Positions 32,586-41,131 of a stretch of 60,444 nucleotides of DNA are shown here, one piece after another; position 1 is the stretch's first letter; each line of letters starts with the position of its first letter. The notes below the pieces were generated by a model. The model was not told the origin of the DNA. It saw only the letters and a list, made by a program, of their open reading frames with translations, and did not search any database. Both the position numbers and the translations under genes were made by a program. This DNA is from RFQD01 sp049314515. GTDB lineage: Bacteria > Actinomycetota > Actinomycetes > Actinomycetales > Microbacteriaceae. Where the stretch lies: positions 1 to 60,444 of the forward strand of contig JBMOEY010000002.1 in the NCBI GenBank assembly GCA_049314515.1. Direction: 5' to 3'.

Positions 32586-33248
32586 TCAGCTCATCAAAAA
32601 CGCACGGAGCTGGTCTGTGGAGTACACAGTTGACGCCGCGTCGACGGCCTCTTGCGGCGAACCGTAACCCCATTCAACGATGACCGCAGGTATCCCATGA
32701 GCGGCCGCACCCTCCACGTCATACACGCGATCACCGACGAGCACGGCTCGGCTGGCTGAGTGCCCGGCCTCTCGAAGTCCGTTCAGCGCGGCGGCCACGA
32801 TGTCAGCTTTCGTCGAGTGGGTTTCGTCTTCGCTGGCTCCACGGATGACCGCAAAGTATTGACTCAAGTCAAGGTGATCGAGAATTCGTACGGCTTGACT
32901 TTCGGGTTTGCTCGTTGCCACTGCGAGCGGAATTCCGTTGGCGCACAGTTGTTCGAGCACTCCGACAATGCCGGGAAAAACAGCAGCATCGAAGGCGCCG
33001 TCGCGACGATAGTCCTCGCGGTACACGCGAAGCATTTCCCATGCATCTTGTTCGTCAAGCCCTAGTCGATGGCGAAATGAATCAATGAGTGGCGGACCGA
33101 TGTAGTGCATGAGCTCCGAACGAGGCGGAATGGCCCAGCCAAAGTGTCGAAAAGTTTCTTCGAGGGATTCGACTATTCCCGGTGCCGAGTCGATGAGGGT
33201 TCCGTCAAGGTCAAAAAGCACTGCGTCAAAGGGCGGGTTGGCGGGCAT
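32586..33248 (-). CDS. HAD-family phosphatase (Gph-like), copy 1
   Basis: A 220-residue haloacid-dehalogenase hydrolase with motif I FDLDGTLID, motif II ATSKPES and motif IV VGDRVYDVEGAAAHG. Closest in shape to phosphoglycolate phosphatases and pyrophosphatases of the Gph/PpaX type. It is the last of three minus-strand genes with nucS and a second HAD paralogue. A -10-like TAGGCT (complement of 33259-33264) ten bases before the ATG suggests an additional short-leader promoter. The substrate cannot be told from sequence. Confidence 0.9.
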   Translation of the reverse strand: MPANPPFDAVLFDLDGTLIDSAPGIVESLEETFRHFGWAIPPRSELMHYIGPPLIDSFRHRLGLDEQDAWEMLRVYREDYRRDGAFDAAVFPGIVGVLEQLCANGIPLAVATSKPESQAVRILDHLDLSQYFAVIRGASEDETHSTKADIVAAALNGLREAGHSASRAVLVGDRVYDVEGAAAHGIPAVIVEWGYGSPQEAVDAASTVYSTDQLRAFLMS

Positions 33249-33268
33249 GATGACCCCAGCCTAGGCAC

Positions 33269-33964
33269 TCAAAACAGTCGCAAGTGGGCATCATCGACGC
33301 CGCGCATGGCGTCATAGTCCAGCACCACACAACGAATTCCCCGGTCTTGCGCCAAAGTGCGCGCTTGAGGCTTGATTTCTTGAGCGGCAAAAATACCGGT
33401 TACCGGGCGAAGCAAGGAATCGCGATTGAGCAATTCCAGATACCTCGAAAGTTGCTCCACTCCATCAATGTCTCCACGCCGCTTGACTTCTATCGCCACG
33501 TGGTGCCCGTCGTCATGGCGCATCAAAATGTCTACCGGTCCAATTGCGGTCATGAATTCGCGACGCACCAACGAGAAACCCTGCCCGAGAATCTCCGGTT
33601 GCTCGGCGAGGAGCTTTTGAAGATGTGACTCGACGCCCTCCTTAATCAGACCCGGGTCATCTCCGAGGTCGTGACTGATCTCGGCCACGACTTCATGGAT
33701 GCTTACAACAAGCACATCAGCTGTTTTGGCTTGAATCACGCGCCACAGCTGTCGCACACCTGCGGCGACTTGCTCCGGTTCTGGCTCTTCGACCACGAGG
33801 ACACACGGTGGGCTCATCCAGTTGAGTGGTTTGTATGAGCCACCGTCTGAATGGATGAGCAGGCTGCCGTCATTCTTCAACATCAAGGCGCGAGTCGCGA
33901 GTGGCAAGTGGGCGTTGAGGCGACCCGAATAGTCCACTGAGCAACGTGCGATGACGACCCTCAT
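33269..33964 (-). CDS. nucS: Mismatch-specific endonuclease NucS (EndoMS)
   Basis: Cleaves mismatched DNA and provides the non-canonical mismatch repair of Actinobacteria and Archaea that lack MutS/MutL. The 231-residue protein has the N-terminal DNA-binding domain (MRVVIARCSVDYSGRL) and the C-terminal nuclease with GPVDILMR and AIEVKRRG (catalytic Asp, Glu, Lys). The last residues LRLF form a probable beta-clamp-binding motif, required for activity in studied homologues. The start overlaps the stop of the upstream HAD gene (ATGA). Confidence 0.96.
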   Translation of the reverse strand: MRVVIARCSVDYSGRLNAHLPLATRALMLKNDGSLLIHSDGGSYKPLNWMSPPCVLVVEEPEPEQVAAGVRQLWRVIQAKTADVLVVSIHEVVAEISHDLGDDPGLIKEGVESHLQKLLAEQPEILGQGFSLVRREFMTAIGPVDILMRHDDGHHVAIEVKRRGDIDGVEQLSRYLELLNRDSLLRPVTGIFAAQEIKPQARTLAQDRGIRCVVLDYDAMRGVDDAHLRLF

Positions 33965-34605
33965 CGAATCAACTCTGAGCGGAGTTCATCCACCGTATCG
34001 ATTCGTTGATAGGCGGCACTGAACTCGCTCTCGTCGGCATACCCCCACGAGCAGACAATCGTCGGAACCCCACATCGCGCGGCACCATGAATGTCATGAA
34101 TTCTGTCGCCGACCATGACGGGGGTGTCTTGCGCGGTGACGCCCAAATCAGCTAGCGCAGCAGCGACGACGTCCCCCTTTGTGTACACACCCCTTTCAGG
34201 CTCCGCTCCTTGCACAGCAGCGAAAAGCTGCCCGATTTCGAAATGGTTGACAACCCTGGCGGCTTCCACACGCAACTTCGATGTCGCTGTGGCCACGGGT
34301 ATTCCTCGTTCCGCGAGCTCGTGCAGCAGATCCTGCATGCCGGCAAACAATCGCATCCCCGTCATGCCATCCGCTTCGGCAAGCCCGCGATAAAACGCGG
34401 TTGCTTCAGTGAGCTGGATGGGCTGGAGGTACCTCCCCAGAGTTTCGTGCGTCGGCGGTCCGAGTAAGAGCCGCAGTTCGTTTCGGTCTGGAACGACAAC
34501 GCCAAACTCCATCAACGTTCGCGCGATTCGCCCCATGATGGCGTCACCAGATTCCAACAATGTTCCGTCCATATCGAACAGCACATGGGTCCATCGTGAG
34601 GTCAT
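33961..34605 (-). CDS. HAD-family phosphatase (Gph-like), copy 2
   Basis: A 214-residue paralogue of the HAD gene at 32586, with motif I FDMDGTLLES, motif II ATSKLRVEA and motif IV VGDRIHDIHGAARCG. It is the first gene of the HAD-nucS-HAD unit and overlaps nucS by 4 bases. Its start codon is only 18 bases from the start of the divergent M13 peptidase gene and is preceded by TAGCCT at 7 bases, so its mRNA is probably leaderless. The substrate is unknown; a nucleotide-cleaning role beside NucS is an attractive but untested idea. Confidence 0.9.
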   Translation of the reverse strand: MTSRWTHVLFDMDGTLLESGDAIMGRIARTLMEFGVVVPDRNELRLLLGPPTHETLGRYLQPIQLTEATAFYRGLAEADGMTGMRLFAGMQDLLHELAERGIPVATATSKLRVEAARVVNHFEIGQLFAAVQGAEPERGVYTKGDVVAAALADLGVTAQDTPVMVGDRIHDIHGAARCGVPTIVCSWGYADESEFSAAYQRIDTVDELRSELIR

Positions 34606-34623
34606 GCCTCATAGGCTAGTCGC
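34606..34623. promoter_or_regulatory. 18-base bidirectional promoter between two divergent genes
   Basis: The core TAGGCTA (34612-34618) holds a -10 in both directions: TAGGCT on the plus strand, six bases before GTG 34624, and TAGCCT on the minus strand, seven bases before the ATG whose first base is 34605. Both transcripts would begin at or next to the start codon. The -35 of each would lie inside the opposite gene. Confidence 0.6.
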
Positions 34624-36693
34624 GTGAACAAACCTGACGAACTCTCACCCATTTCTGGTATCGACCCCTTAGAACTCGACCCAACGACGCGCCCGCAGGA
34701 CGATTTGTTTCGACACGTCACCGGAAAATGGATGGCGCGTACCGAGATCCCAGAGGATAAGGCGCGCTACGGTTCGTTCCACGTACTTGCGGAAGAGGCC
34801 GAGCGGGCCGTGCGCGACATCATTACGGGAATTGCCGACCAACCGGGTGACTCGGTGGAACGCAAGGTGGGAGATTTGTACGCAAGCTTCATGGCGCAAG
34901 ATGAGATTGAGGAGCGGGGCGTTGCGCCGATTGCTAGTCAACTCGCATTGGCTTCCAACGTCGCGACAGTCAGCCAGCTCCTTGATACAACTGCTCGACT
35001 GGAGCGCCATGGCGTGGGCGGGTTTTTCGGTCTTTTTGTCGACAATGACCCGGGCCAGCCCGATCGGTACTTAGTCTTCATCGAACAGGGCGGCATCAAC
35101 CTGCCTGACGAGAGCTATTACCGTGAAGAAAAGTTCGCATCCGTTCGCGATGCGTACGTTTCTCACATCCAGCGCATGTTTGAACTCGTCGACGAAGAAC
35201 TCACTTCGTTCCATGACGGCACGCCGGCAGCAGTGCGCGCTCAACGTGCCTTCGAGCTCGAAGCGGCACTCGCAGCGGCCCACTGGGACAATGTGCGCAC
35301 TCGGGATGCCCAGGCGACCTACAACCCGCTCTCCTGGATCGACGTTCGGGAGCGAGTAAGGCAGGCCGCCGAGACAAGAATCGCTGAACACGCGGCTGGT
35401 GATCCGAGTTCCGGACCGGGTGACACTCATCCCGCGGCGGACCTCGAAACCTGGCTGGTTGCTCTTGGTGCGCCGGAACGGGCCTTTGGCACAGTCGTCG
35501 TGCGCGAACCGAGTTTCCTCGATGGCCTGGGACGACTTCTCGTAGATTTTCAACTGGATGAATGGCGCGCGTGGCTCGCATGGCAGGTCGTACATTCGGC
35601 GGCACCGTTTTTGCCGAAGAGATTTGTGGATGAAAACTTCGACTTTTACGGTCGCACGTTATCGGGCACGCCTCAACAGCGCGAACGCTGGAAGCGCGGT
35701 GTTGCACTCGTCGAAGGCTCGTTGGGTGAAGCGGTCGGCCGCATCTATGTTGATCGGCATTTTCCGGAAGAATCCAAGTCGCACATGGATGTGCTCGTGC
35801 AAAACCTCATCGCGGCATATCGAGAATCGATTTCCGACCTTGCGTGGATGTCGCCTGAAACTCGGACTCGTGCCTTGGAAAAACTGGAAAAGTTCACGCC
35901 CAAGGTGGGATATCCCGACAAATGGCGAGACTACTCTGCACTGCTCGTTGACCCTGCGAATCTCATGGAAAACGTGCGTCGCATCGCTGAGTTTGATCTG
36001 AAACGGGAACTCGACAAGATCGGCAAGCCGATAGATCGAGACGAATGGTTCATGACGCCCCAAACGGTCAACGCGTACTACAACCCAGGTTTCAATGAAA
36101 TCGTTTTTCCCGCCGCGATACTTCAGCCACCGTTCTTTGATGCGACGTGGGACGATGCCGCGAACTACGGATCCATTGGTGCGGTCATCGGACACGAAAT
36201 CGGACACGGATTCGACGACCAGGGCTCCCGGTTTGACGGCGACGGACGGCTCATTGACTGGTGGACGGACGACGATCGCGAGCGCTTCGAGAACCGGACC
36301 GCCGAACTTATTGCCCAATATGACGCGCTCTCTCCTGAGGGATCCGGCGGTCAGTGCGTCAATGGGGAACTGACGATTGGCGAGAACATCGGCGATCTGG
36401 GCGGTCTCGGAATTGCGTGGAAGGCTTACCTGATTTCGCTCAATGGCGAAGAGCCTCCAGTCATCGACGGGCTGACCGCCGCTCAGCGCTTCTTTATCGC
36501 CTGGGCGAATTCATGGCAACAAAAGAGCCGCCCTGAGGAAACCATTCGGCTTCTCGCAATCGACCCGCACTCGCCACCCGAATTTCGGTGCAACCAGATT
36601 GTGCGAAACATCGATGCCTTCTATGACGCCTTTGGCGTCACACCGGAGGATGCGCTGTGGCTTGAGCCAGAGCGTCGGGTGACCATCTGGTAG
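34624..36693 (+). CDS. pepO: M13-family zinc metallopeptidase (PepO/neprilysin type)
   Basis: A 689-residue peptidase that cleaves short peptides. The zinc site is HEIGH (524-528) with the third ligand E587 in GENIGDLGG; the substrate-binding NAYYNP and the C-terminal RVxIW-like end (RRVTIW) are in place. No signal peptide is visible, so a cytosolic role in peptide turnover is likely, as for other actinobacterial members. The start is GTG at 34624, set by the shared promoter. Nineteen bases separate it from glyS. Confidence 0.94.
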   Translation: MNKPDELSPISGIDPLELDPTTRPQDDLFRHVTGKWMARTEIPEDKARYGSFHVLAEEAERAVRDIITGIADQPGDSVERKVGDLYASFMAQDEIEERGVAPIASQLALASNVATVSQLLDTTARLERHGVGGFFGLFVDNDPGQPDRYLVFIEQGGINLPDESYYREEKFASVRDAYVSHIQRMFELVDEELTSFHDGTPAAVRAQRAFELEAALAAAHWDNVRTRDAQATYNPLSWIDVRERVRQAAETRIAEHAAGDPSSGPGDTHPAADLETWLVALGAPERAFGTVVVREPSFLDGLGRLLVDFQLDEWRAWLAWQVVHSAAPFLPKRFVDENFDFYGRTLSGTPQQRERWKRGVALVEGSLGEAVGRIYVDRHFPEESKSHMDVLVQNLIAAYRESISDLAWMSPETRTRALEKLEKFTPKVGYPDKWRDYSALLVDPANLMENVRRIAEFDLKRELDKIGKPIDRDEWFMTPQTVNAYYNPGFNEIVFPAAILQPPFFDATWDDAANYGSIGAVIGHEIGHGFDDQGSRFDGDGRLIDWWTDDDRERFENRTAELIAQYDALSPEGSGGQCVNGELTIGENIGDLGGLGIAWKAYLISLNGEEPPVIDGLTAAQRFFIAWANSWQQKSRPEETIRLLAIDPHSPPEFRCNQIVRNIDAFYDAFGVTPEDALWLEPERRVTIW

Positions 36694-36698
36694 ACGGG

Positions 36699-36704
36699 TA
36701 GGAT
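36699..36704 (+). promoter_or_regulatory. -10 element of glyS
   Basis: TAGGAT eight bases before the glyS ATG with no ribosome binding site between, fitting a leaderless mRNA. Confidence 0.4.
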
Positions 36705-36712
36705 TTTGCCCT

Positions 36713-38098
36713 ATGGCACCTACCTCCAAACTTGACGCCGTGGTTGCGCTGGCGCAACATCGCGGTTTCGTATTTCAAGCGGGTGAGATCTACGGTGGCT
36801 CCCGTTCCGCATGGGATTACGGGCCGCTCGGCACCGCGCTCAAAGAGAACATCAAGCGCCAGTGGTGGAATTACATGGTGCAACGTCGCGACGACGTCGT
36901 GGGCATTGATTCATCGGTGATTTTGCCGAAGCAAGTGTGGGAGGCTTCGGGGCACGTTGAGGTGTTTAGCGACCCGCTTGTCGAGTGCACGAGTTGTCAC
37001 AAACGCTTTCGCGAGGATCACCTGCTCGAAGAATTCGAAGAGCGTAAAGGTCGCGCGCCGGAGGGTGGACTTGAGGGCGTCCCGTGCCCTAACTGCGGAA
37101 ACAAGGGTCAGTTCACGGCTCCCCGCGCATTCTCGGGCTTGCTCAAGACATTCCTCGGACCCGTCGATGACGAGGCCGGCCTGCACTATTTGCGTCCGGA
37201 AACGGCACAGGGAATATTCGTCAACTTCGCCAACGTCCTCCAAGCGGCTCGAATGAAACCGCCGTTTGGGATTGGGCAGATAGGCAAGAGCTTTCGTAAC
37301 GAAATCACTCCGGGGAACTTCATCTTTCGCACGCGCGAATTTGAGCAAATGGAGATGGAGTTCTTTGTCGAACCAGGCACAGACGAAGAATGGCACCAGT
37401 ATTGGATTGACCACAGAATGGCTTGGTACATCGATCTGGGTATCAAACCCGAAAACCTTCGCCTCTTCGAGCACGCGAAAGAGAAACTCTCTCATTACTC
37501 CAAGCGCACCGTTGACATCGAGTATCGCTTTGGGTTCAGTGGAAGCGAGTTCGGTGAACTTGAGGGAATTGCCAACCGCACGGACTTCGACCTCAAGACT
37601 CATTCCGAGCACAGTGGTAAAGACTTAAGTTTTTTCGATCAAACGCGCAACGAACGTTGGGTTCCGTATGTCATTGAGCCTGCGGCCGGGCTCACCCGGT
37701 CACTGATGGCGTTTCTTGTCGATGCGTACGACGAAGAAACCGTCACCACCGCGAAGGGTGATACGGATACCCGTACAGTGCTCCGGCTTGACCCGAGACT
37801 CGCTCCGATTAAGGCGGCGGTCCTCCCCCTCTCGCGCAACGAACAGCTCTCACCACTCGCGCGGGAACTTACTGATTCTTTGCGAGTTTTTTGGAACGTC
37901 GACTTCGATGACGCGGGCGCCATCGGCCGTCGCTATCGCCGGCAGGACGAAATCGGAACTCCGTTTTGCGTGACCGTGGACTTCGATTCACTCGATGACA
38001 AAGCCGTCACTGTCCGCCACCGCGACTCGATGGAGCAGGAGCGGATCCCGTTGGCGTCGGTCACGGAGTTCCTCGCGCAACGACTGTTGGGCGCATAA
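36713..38098 (+). CDS. glyS: Glycyl-tRNA synthetase (alpha2 type)
   Basis: Charges tRNA-Gly. The 461-residue class II synthetase shows AQHRGFVFQAGEIYGG and WDYGPLG at the start, a four-cysteine zinc-ribbon-like insertion (CTSCHKRF and CPNCG), motif 2 FRNEITPGNFIFRTREFEQME and motif 3 GLTRSLMAFL with the anticodon-binding domain at the C-terminus. This is the single-chain type of Actinobacteria, Archaea and eukaryotes rather than the alpha/beta type. Confidence 0.97.
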   Translation: MAPTSKLDAVVALAQHRGFVFQAGEIYGGSRSAWDYGPLGTALKENIKRQWWNYMVQRRDDVVGIDSSVILPKQVWEASGHVEVFSDPLVECTSCHKRFREDHLLEEFEERKGRAPEGGLEGVPCPNCGNKGQFTAPRAFSGLLKTFLGPVDDEAGLHYLRPETAQGIFVNFANVLQAARMKPPFGIGQIGKSFRNEITPGNFIFRTREFEQMEMEFFVEPGTDEEWHQYWIDHRMAWYIDLGIKPENLRLFEHAKEKLSHYSKRTVDIEYRFGFSGSEFGELEGIANRTDFDLKTHSEHSGKDLSFFDQTRNERWVPYVIEPAAGLTRSLMAFLVDAYDEETVTTAKGDTDTRTVLRLDPRLAPIKAAVLPLSRNEQLSPLARELTDSLRVFWNVDFDDAGAIGRRYRRQDEIGTPFCVTVDFDSLDDKAVTVRHRDSMEQERIPLASVTEFLAQRLLGA

Positions 38099-38130
38099 CG
38101 GCCCTTTTTACGGCTCCCCAGAAATTTGTC

Positions 38131-39003
38131 ATGACACGCCGTGCCACACCCCCTATGCGGGCAAATGCGTTCGACCTCATTGTGCGTGGCGAGGGAATTG
38201 CGGCACTACTTGCGGCGACCGACTGCGCGCGCGTGGGCCTTCGCGTAGCACTGATTTCGAGTGATTGGCCCGATTCCGGTTTCGCGAGGGAGGCAGCGAC
38301 AGTCCCGACTAGTGAGGCGCGGTTGTTCGCATCGGCATGGGGTGGAGTGGTCGAAAGCCTCTGCGCCGAGCTCGATGTCGAGTTTCGAATTGAACGCTCT
38401 ACGCCCGGGGGAGAAAGTATTCTCGGCATCCCCGGCTCGCCTCTCTCGACACCGATTCGCCGTGTCCTGGGTAACGGCGGCGCGGCGCGCGCCTACGCGG
38501 ATCGGCTACGACCCCTGCTCTCGATTGGCGAGGAATTCAACCTGGCTGCGCTCGTGGGTTCGCGCTTAGGTAACGCGACGCTCGAAAAACTCGTCCGACC
38601 AGCTGTCCTCGCAGAACTGGCCTGTGCGCCGGAAGACGTCGATTTGCGTGACGTTGCTCCGGGGCTCGTGCAAGCTATGAGCCGGGTTGGATCACTGTCA
38701 CTCGGTGTGCTCGAGATGGCCGCTCAGGATGCTTCGACGATTGCGCGCGTGTATCCTGCCGGGGGGCTCCGAGCCCTTGAGCTCTCCGCTGAGCGTCATG
38801 CTGAGTTTTTTGCGGTCCATCGTTCCGCGGCCGCAGTCCCAGGTTTGTTTGCACATCGTGAGTTGAACTTCGGGAAACCCGCCTATTCCCAGGCGTTGCA
38901 CGTCGGCGTCCCTCGTGCACGAGAGGAAGCGCGGGAATTATGGCGCTCAATCCTGAGCGAACCTGACTACACGCCGATAGGACCCGTCGACTTAGAGCAG
39001 TAG
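38131..39003 (+). CDS. Shortened protoporphyrinogen-oxidase-like (HemY) protein
   Basis: A 290-residue protein. The N-terminus has a Rossmann-type dinucleotide fold (VRGEGIAALLAATDCARVG), with GEGIAA in place of GxGxxG. The middle (LGNATLEKLVRPAVLAELAC and the following LRDVAPGL) resembles the HemY/PPOX substrate domain. It is about 160-200 residues shorter than HemY, and the C-terminal FAD-closing motif is missing, so enzymatic activity is doubtful. Position shortly before hemD fits a remnant of the actinobacterial hem cluster. The start could also be ATG 38158. It could alternatively be a repurposed amine-oxidase-like protein. Confidence 0.65.
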   Translation: MTRRATPPMRANAFDLIVRGEGIAALLAATDCARVGLRVALISSDWPDSGFAREAATVPTSEARLFASAWGGVVESLCAELDVEFRIERSTPGGESILGIPGSPLSTPIRRVLGNGGAARAYADRLRPLLSIGEEFNLAALVGSRLGNATLEKLVRPAVLAELACAPEDVDLRDVAPGLVQAMSRVGSLSLGVLEMAAQDASTIARVYPAGGLRALELSAERHAEFFAVHRSAAAVPGLFAHRELNFGKPAYSQALHVGVPRAREEARELWRSILSEPDYTPIGPVDLEQ

Positions 39004-39049
39004 GCTTAAGGCTGCATATATTCCGCAAACGACATATAGGGGGCGTCAA

Positions 39050-39481
39050 ATGCGAGGGAGAGTCCTTTTCGTCGTCGGACTGGGCATTGGGTACCTGCTG
39101 GGAACCCGCGCGGGACGTCGTCGGTACGAGCAGATCAAGGCGACTGCGCGTAGCCTCTGGGAGTCAGAGCCGGTTCAGTGGGGGGTCACACAGGTTCAGG
39201 ATGCAGCCGGAGATCTCGCCGACCAGGCCATTACCAAGGCTAAATCCGTTATCGCTGCGGCCTCGGGCAAACCCGTCACCGCACCGTCCGGCGCGACCAA
39301 ACCATCGGCTGGGAATAACGCCGGCGCTTCGGGAGCAAAACCGCCGGTCGCTTCGGCTGAAAAACGCGCGTCGACCCGCGCGCAGCCCAAACCAGCGTCT
39401 CCGATGGCAGAACCGAGCGCCCGCAGTGGCGTAGCGACGGGAGCAATCCCCGTGACTCCGACGACGCCGCCGGCGGAGTAA
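39050..39481 (+). CDS. YtxH-like small membrane protein
   Basis: A 143-residue protein with an N-terminal hydrophobic segment and GYLLGTRAGRRRYEQI, typical of YtxH/DUF-type proteins in which a glycine-rich helix precedes an amphipathic helix. The C-terminal 75 residues are Ala/Pro/Ser/Lys-rich and disordered. It is the first of three coupled genes (YtxH-like, holin-like, DUF3618) that recur together in Actinobacteria. A TATATT hexamer sits upstream and GGGGG is the ribosome binding site. The function is unknown. Confidence 0.8.
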   Translation: MRGRVLFVVGLGIGYLLGTRAGRRRYEQIKATARSLWESEPVQWGVTQVQDAAGDLADQAITKAKSVIAAASGKPVTAPSGATKPSAGNNAGASGAKPPVASAEKRASTRAQPKPASPMAEPSARSGVATGAIPVTPTTPPAE

Positions 39482-39484
39482 ACC

Positions 39485-39934
39485 ATGGCCCGTTCAGTTC
39501 GCGACCGTGACACGACCCCTCATCCGCCAACTCCGGGTGACGAAGACACCCGATCTCTCGTACAGCTGTTGCGCGAGTTGCCAGGCATCGTCATGGAGCT
39601 TCTCCGCGCCGAATTCGAGCAGTTCAAACGCGAGATGGCGCGTAAGTCGAAGAACTTCGGAATTGGCTCTTTACTTTTCGCCATCGCGGGCGGAATCGCC
39701 TTCTTCTTATTGGGCACGCTGACGACGGCCGGAATTCTCGCATTGGCAATGATCATGCCCGCGTGGGCCGCGGCACTGGTGGTGTCTGGAGCACTTTTCG
39801 TGTTTATCGTGATTCTTGTTGCGGTTGGTATTGCGTTGTTCAAGAAATCTACGGGCCTTGTACCCACCGAAACAATGAACAGCATCGTTCAAGACGCCCA
39901 CGCAGTGAAGGGGGAAGGCCGTTTTGACTCCTAG
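39485..39934 (+). CDS. Phage-holin-3_6-family membrane protein
   Basis: A 149-residue protein: an acidic, polar N-terminus, an amphipathic segment (LLRELPGIVMELLRAEFEQF) and two membrane helices (about 60-85 and 92-118) as in the Phage_holin_3_6 family (DUF1469-like). Despite the family name it is a chromosomal envelope protein here; no phage gene is nearby. It starts 3 bases after the YtxH-like gene and overlaps the DUF3618 gene by 11 bases. Confidence 0.85.
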   Translation: MARSVRDRDTTPHPPTPGDEDTRSLVQLLRELPGIVMELLRAEFEQFKREMARKSKNFGIGSLLFAIAGGIAFFLLGTLTTAGILALAMIMPAWAAALVVSGALFVFIVILVAVGIALFKKSTGLVPTETMNSIVQDAHAVKGEGRFDS

Positions 39935-40205
39935 ATCGGCAGAATCTTCAGTGGACCAGCTTTCGCGAGCTGAACTTGAGCAGCACGTTGCGTCGACTCG
40001 TGCCAGACTCGCGTCGACTCTGGACGCCCTTGAAGACAAGGCAAATGTTCCAAAACAATTGAGGAAAGGCGCGACGGCTCAGGCCGTCAAACTCAAGAAG
40101 CTCCGCCGAGAACAGCCCCTCGTCTTTGCAGCCGTCGTGGTGGGTGGGGCTGCTGTCGCTGCGGGCATTCTCGCTCTAGTTGTAAAGTCAGTGACAAAGC
40201 GGTAA
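39924..40205 (+). CDS. DUF3618 protein
   Basis: A 93-residue protein with the DUF3618 core SRAELEQHVASTRARLASTL-DALEDK, a basic middle and one C-terminal membrane helix (about 68-88). The start is a TTG at 39924 with GGGGAAGG five bases upstream. It is translationally coupled to the holin-like gene. The three-gene unit probably forms one membrane complex (inference from coupling). Confidence 0.85.
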   Translation: MTPRSAESSVDQLSRAELEQHVASTRARLASTLDALEDKANVPKQLRKGATAQAVKLKKLRREQPLVFAAVVVGGAAVAAGILALVVKSVTKR

Positions 40206-40345
40206 TTTCTATTCGCTAGACCCGTCAACGATGACACGGCCCGCTTGCGCCCCTATTGCGCATGCCTGATGTGAGACGTCGAATGTCCGTTGCATGTCAA
40301 CGACGTTGCAGGTGAGAGTGAAGCCGTGTCCGATAAAGGACCTCC

Positions 40346-41131
40346 ATGTCACTCACCGCACCTACGCAAGCCAAGCCACTCGGAGGCTTGCGCGTTCTTG
40401 TGCCGCGCGGTGGACCCTGGGGGGATTCGGTAGCGTCGACACTCCGATCCAAGGGCGCAACTCCGGTAATTGCACCGATGACCAACTTCGTTCCGGCCCC
40501 AGACACGGAGGACCTCACGTCTGCGTTGAAAGAACTTGCGGCGGGTGAATTTGATTGGGTTACTTTGACCAGCTCCACAACAGTGGACGTGCTCAGCGCG
40601 TACCGGGCGACCATTCCGCCTCGGACGAGAATTGCTGCGGTCGGTGAGACCACGGCGAGTGCGCTTGCCGCTATCGGCTACAAAGCCGACCTCACGCCAG
40701 GGGAACAGAACACGGCGCGCGGATTGCTCGAGGCGTGGGAATCAGCCACAGGCGGGGTTGTTCCCCTGAGAATCTTGACCCTGCGTTCACAGGTGGCCGT
40801 GCCCATTCTCACGGACGGCCTCAAGCGAATCGGACACGACGTTCGCTCTGTTATCGCGTACCGGACCGTGGGGGTTCCAATCGACCAGGATGTGATCGAG
40901 CAGGTTCGGCGCGGTGAATTCAATGCGGTGTTAGTGACGTCAGGCAGTGTCGCGGAAGAAATCGCGGCTCAACTCGGCGACATCCCGCGCGAGACGTTCG
41001 TCTTGGCCCTCGGTCCACGAACTGCCTCGGATGCCCGTCACGCCGGAGTGCGGGTGGACGCCACGACCCCCGATGGGGCTATTGATTCGCTCGTGTCAGC
41101 GCTGACATCATCCCTCACCAGCGCTCGATAG
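40346..41131 (+). CDS. hemD: Uroporphyrinogen-III synthase
   Basis: Closes hydroxymethylbilane to uroporphyrinogen III in heme synthesis. The 261-residue two-lobed product starts GGLRVLVPRGGPWGDSVA, with the usual WVTLTSSTTVDVL, AVGETTASAL and VLVTSGSVAEE blocks. It begins after AAAGGA. HemB, HemC, HemE, HemQ and ferrochelatase, usual neighbours in this family, are not adjacent. Its 3' end overlaps that of trhO by 24 bases on the opposite strand. The 140-base spacer before it contains repeated CGTTGCA but no clear promoter. Confidence 0.9.
   Translation: MSLTAPTQAKPLGGLRVLVPRGGPWGDSVASTLRSKGATPVIAPMTNFVPAPDTEDLTSALKELAAGEFDWVTLTSSTTVDVLSAYRATIPPRTRIAAVGETTASALAAIGYKADLTPGEQNTARGLLEAWESATGGVVPLRILTLRSQVAVPILTDGLKRIGHDVRSVIAYRTVGVPIDQDVIEQVRRGEFNAVLVTSGSVAEEIAAQLGDIPRETFVLALGPRTASDARHAGVRVDATTPDGAIDSLVSALTSSLTSAR

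Noticed and set aside
36713..38098. Large minus-strand open frames opposite glyS, dnaK and other genes
   Set aside because: They are shadows of codon bias in strongly coding genes and have no family features.
38131..39003. HemY-like gene as a frameshifted pseudogene
   Set aside because: The frame is intact with an ordinary stop and codon use like its neighbours; no continuation of HemY is found in other frames before the next gene.
39485..39934. Prophage remnant suggested by the holin family name
   Set aside because: No other phage gene, integrase or attachment site is nearby; the family is a chromosomal actinobacterial membrane protein.
40206..40345. Riboswitch upstream of hemD
   Set aside because: Only short CGTTGCA repeats are seen; no known riboswitch fold could be recognised by eye.
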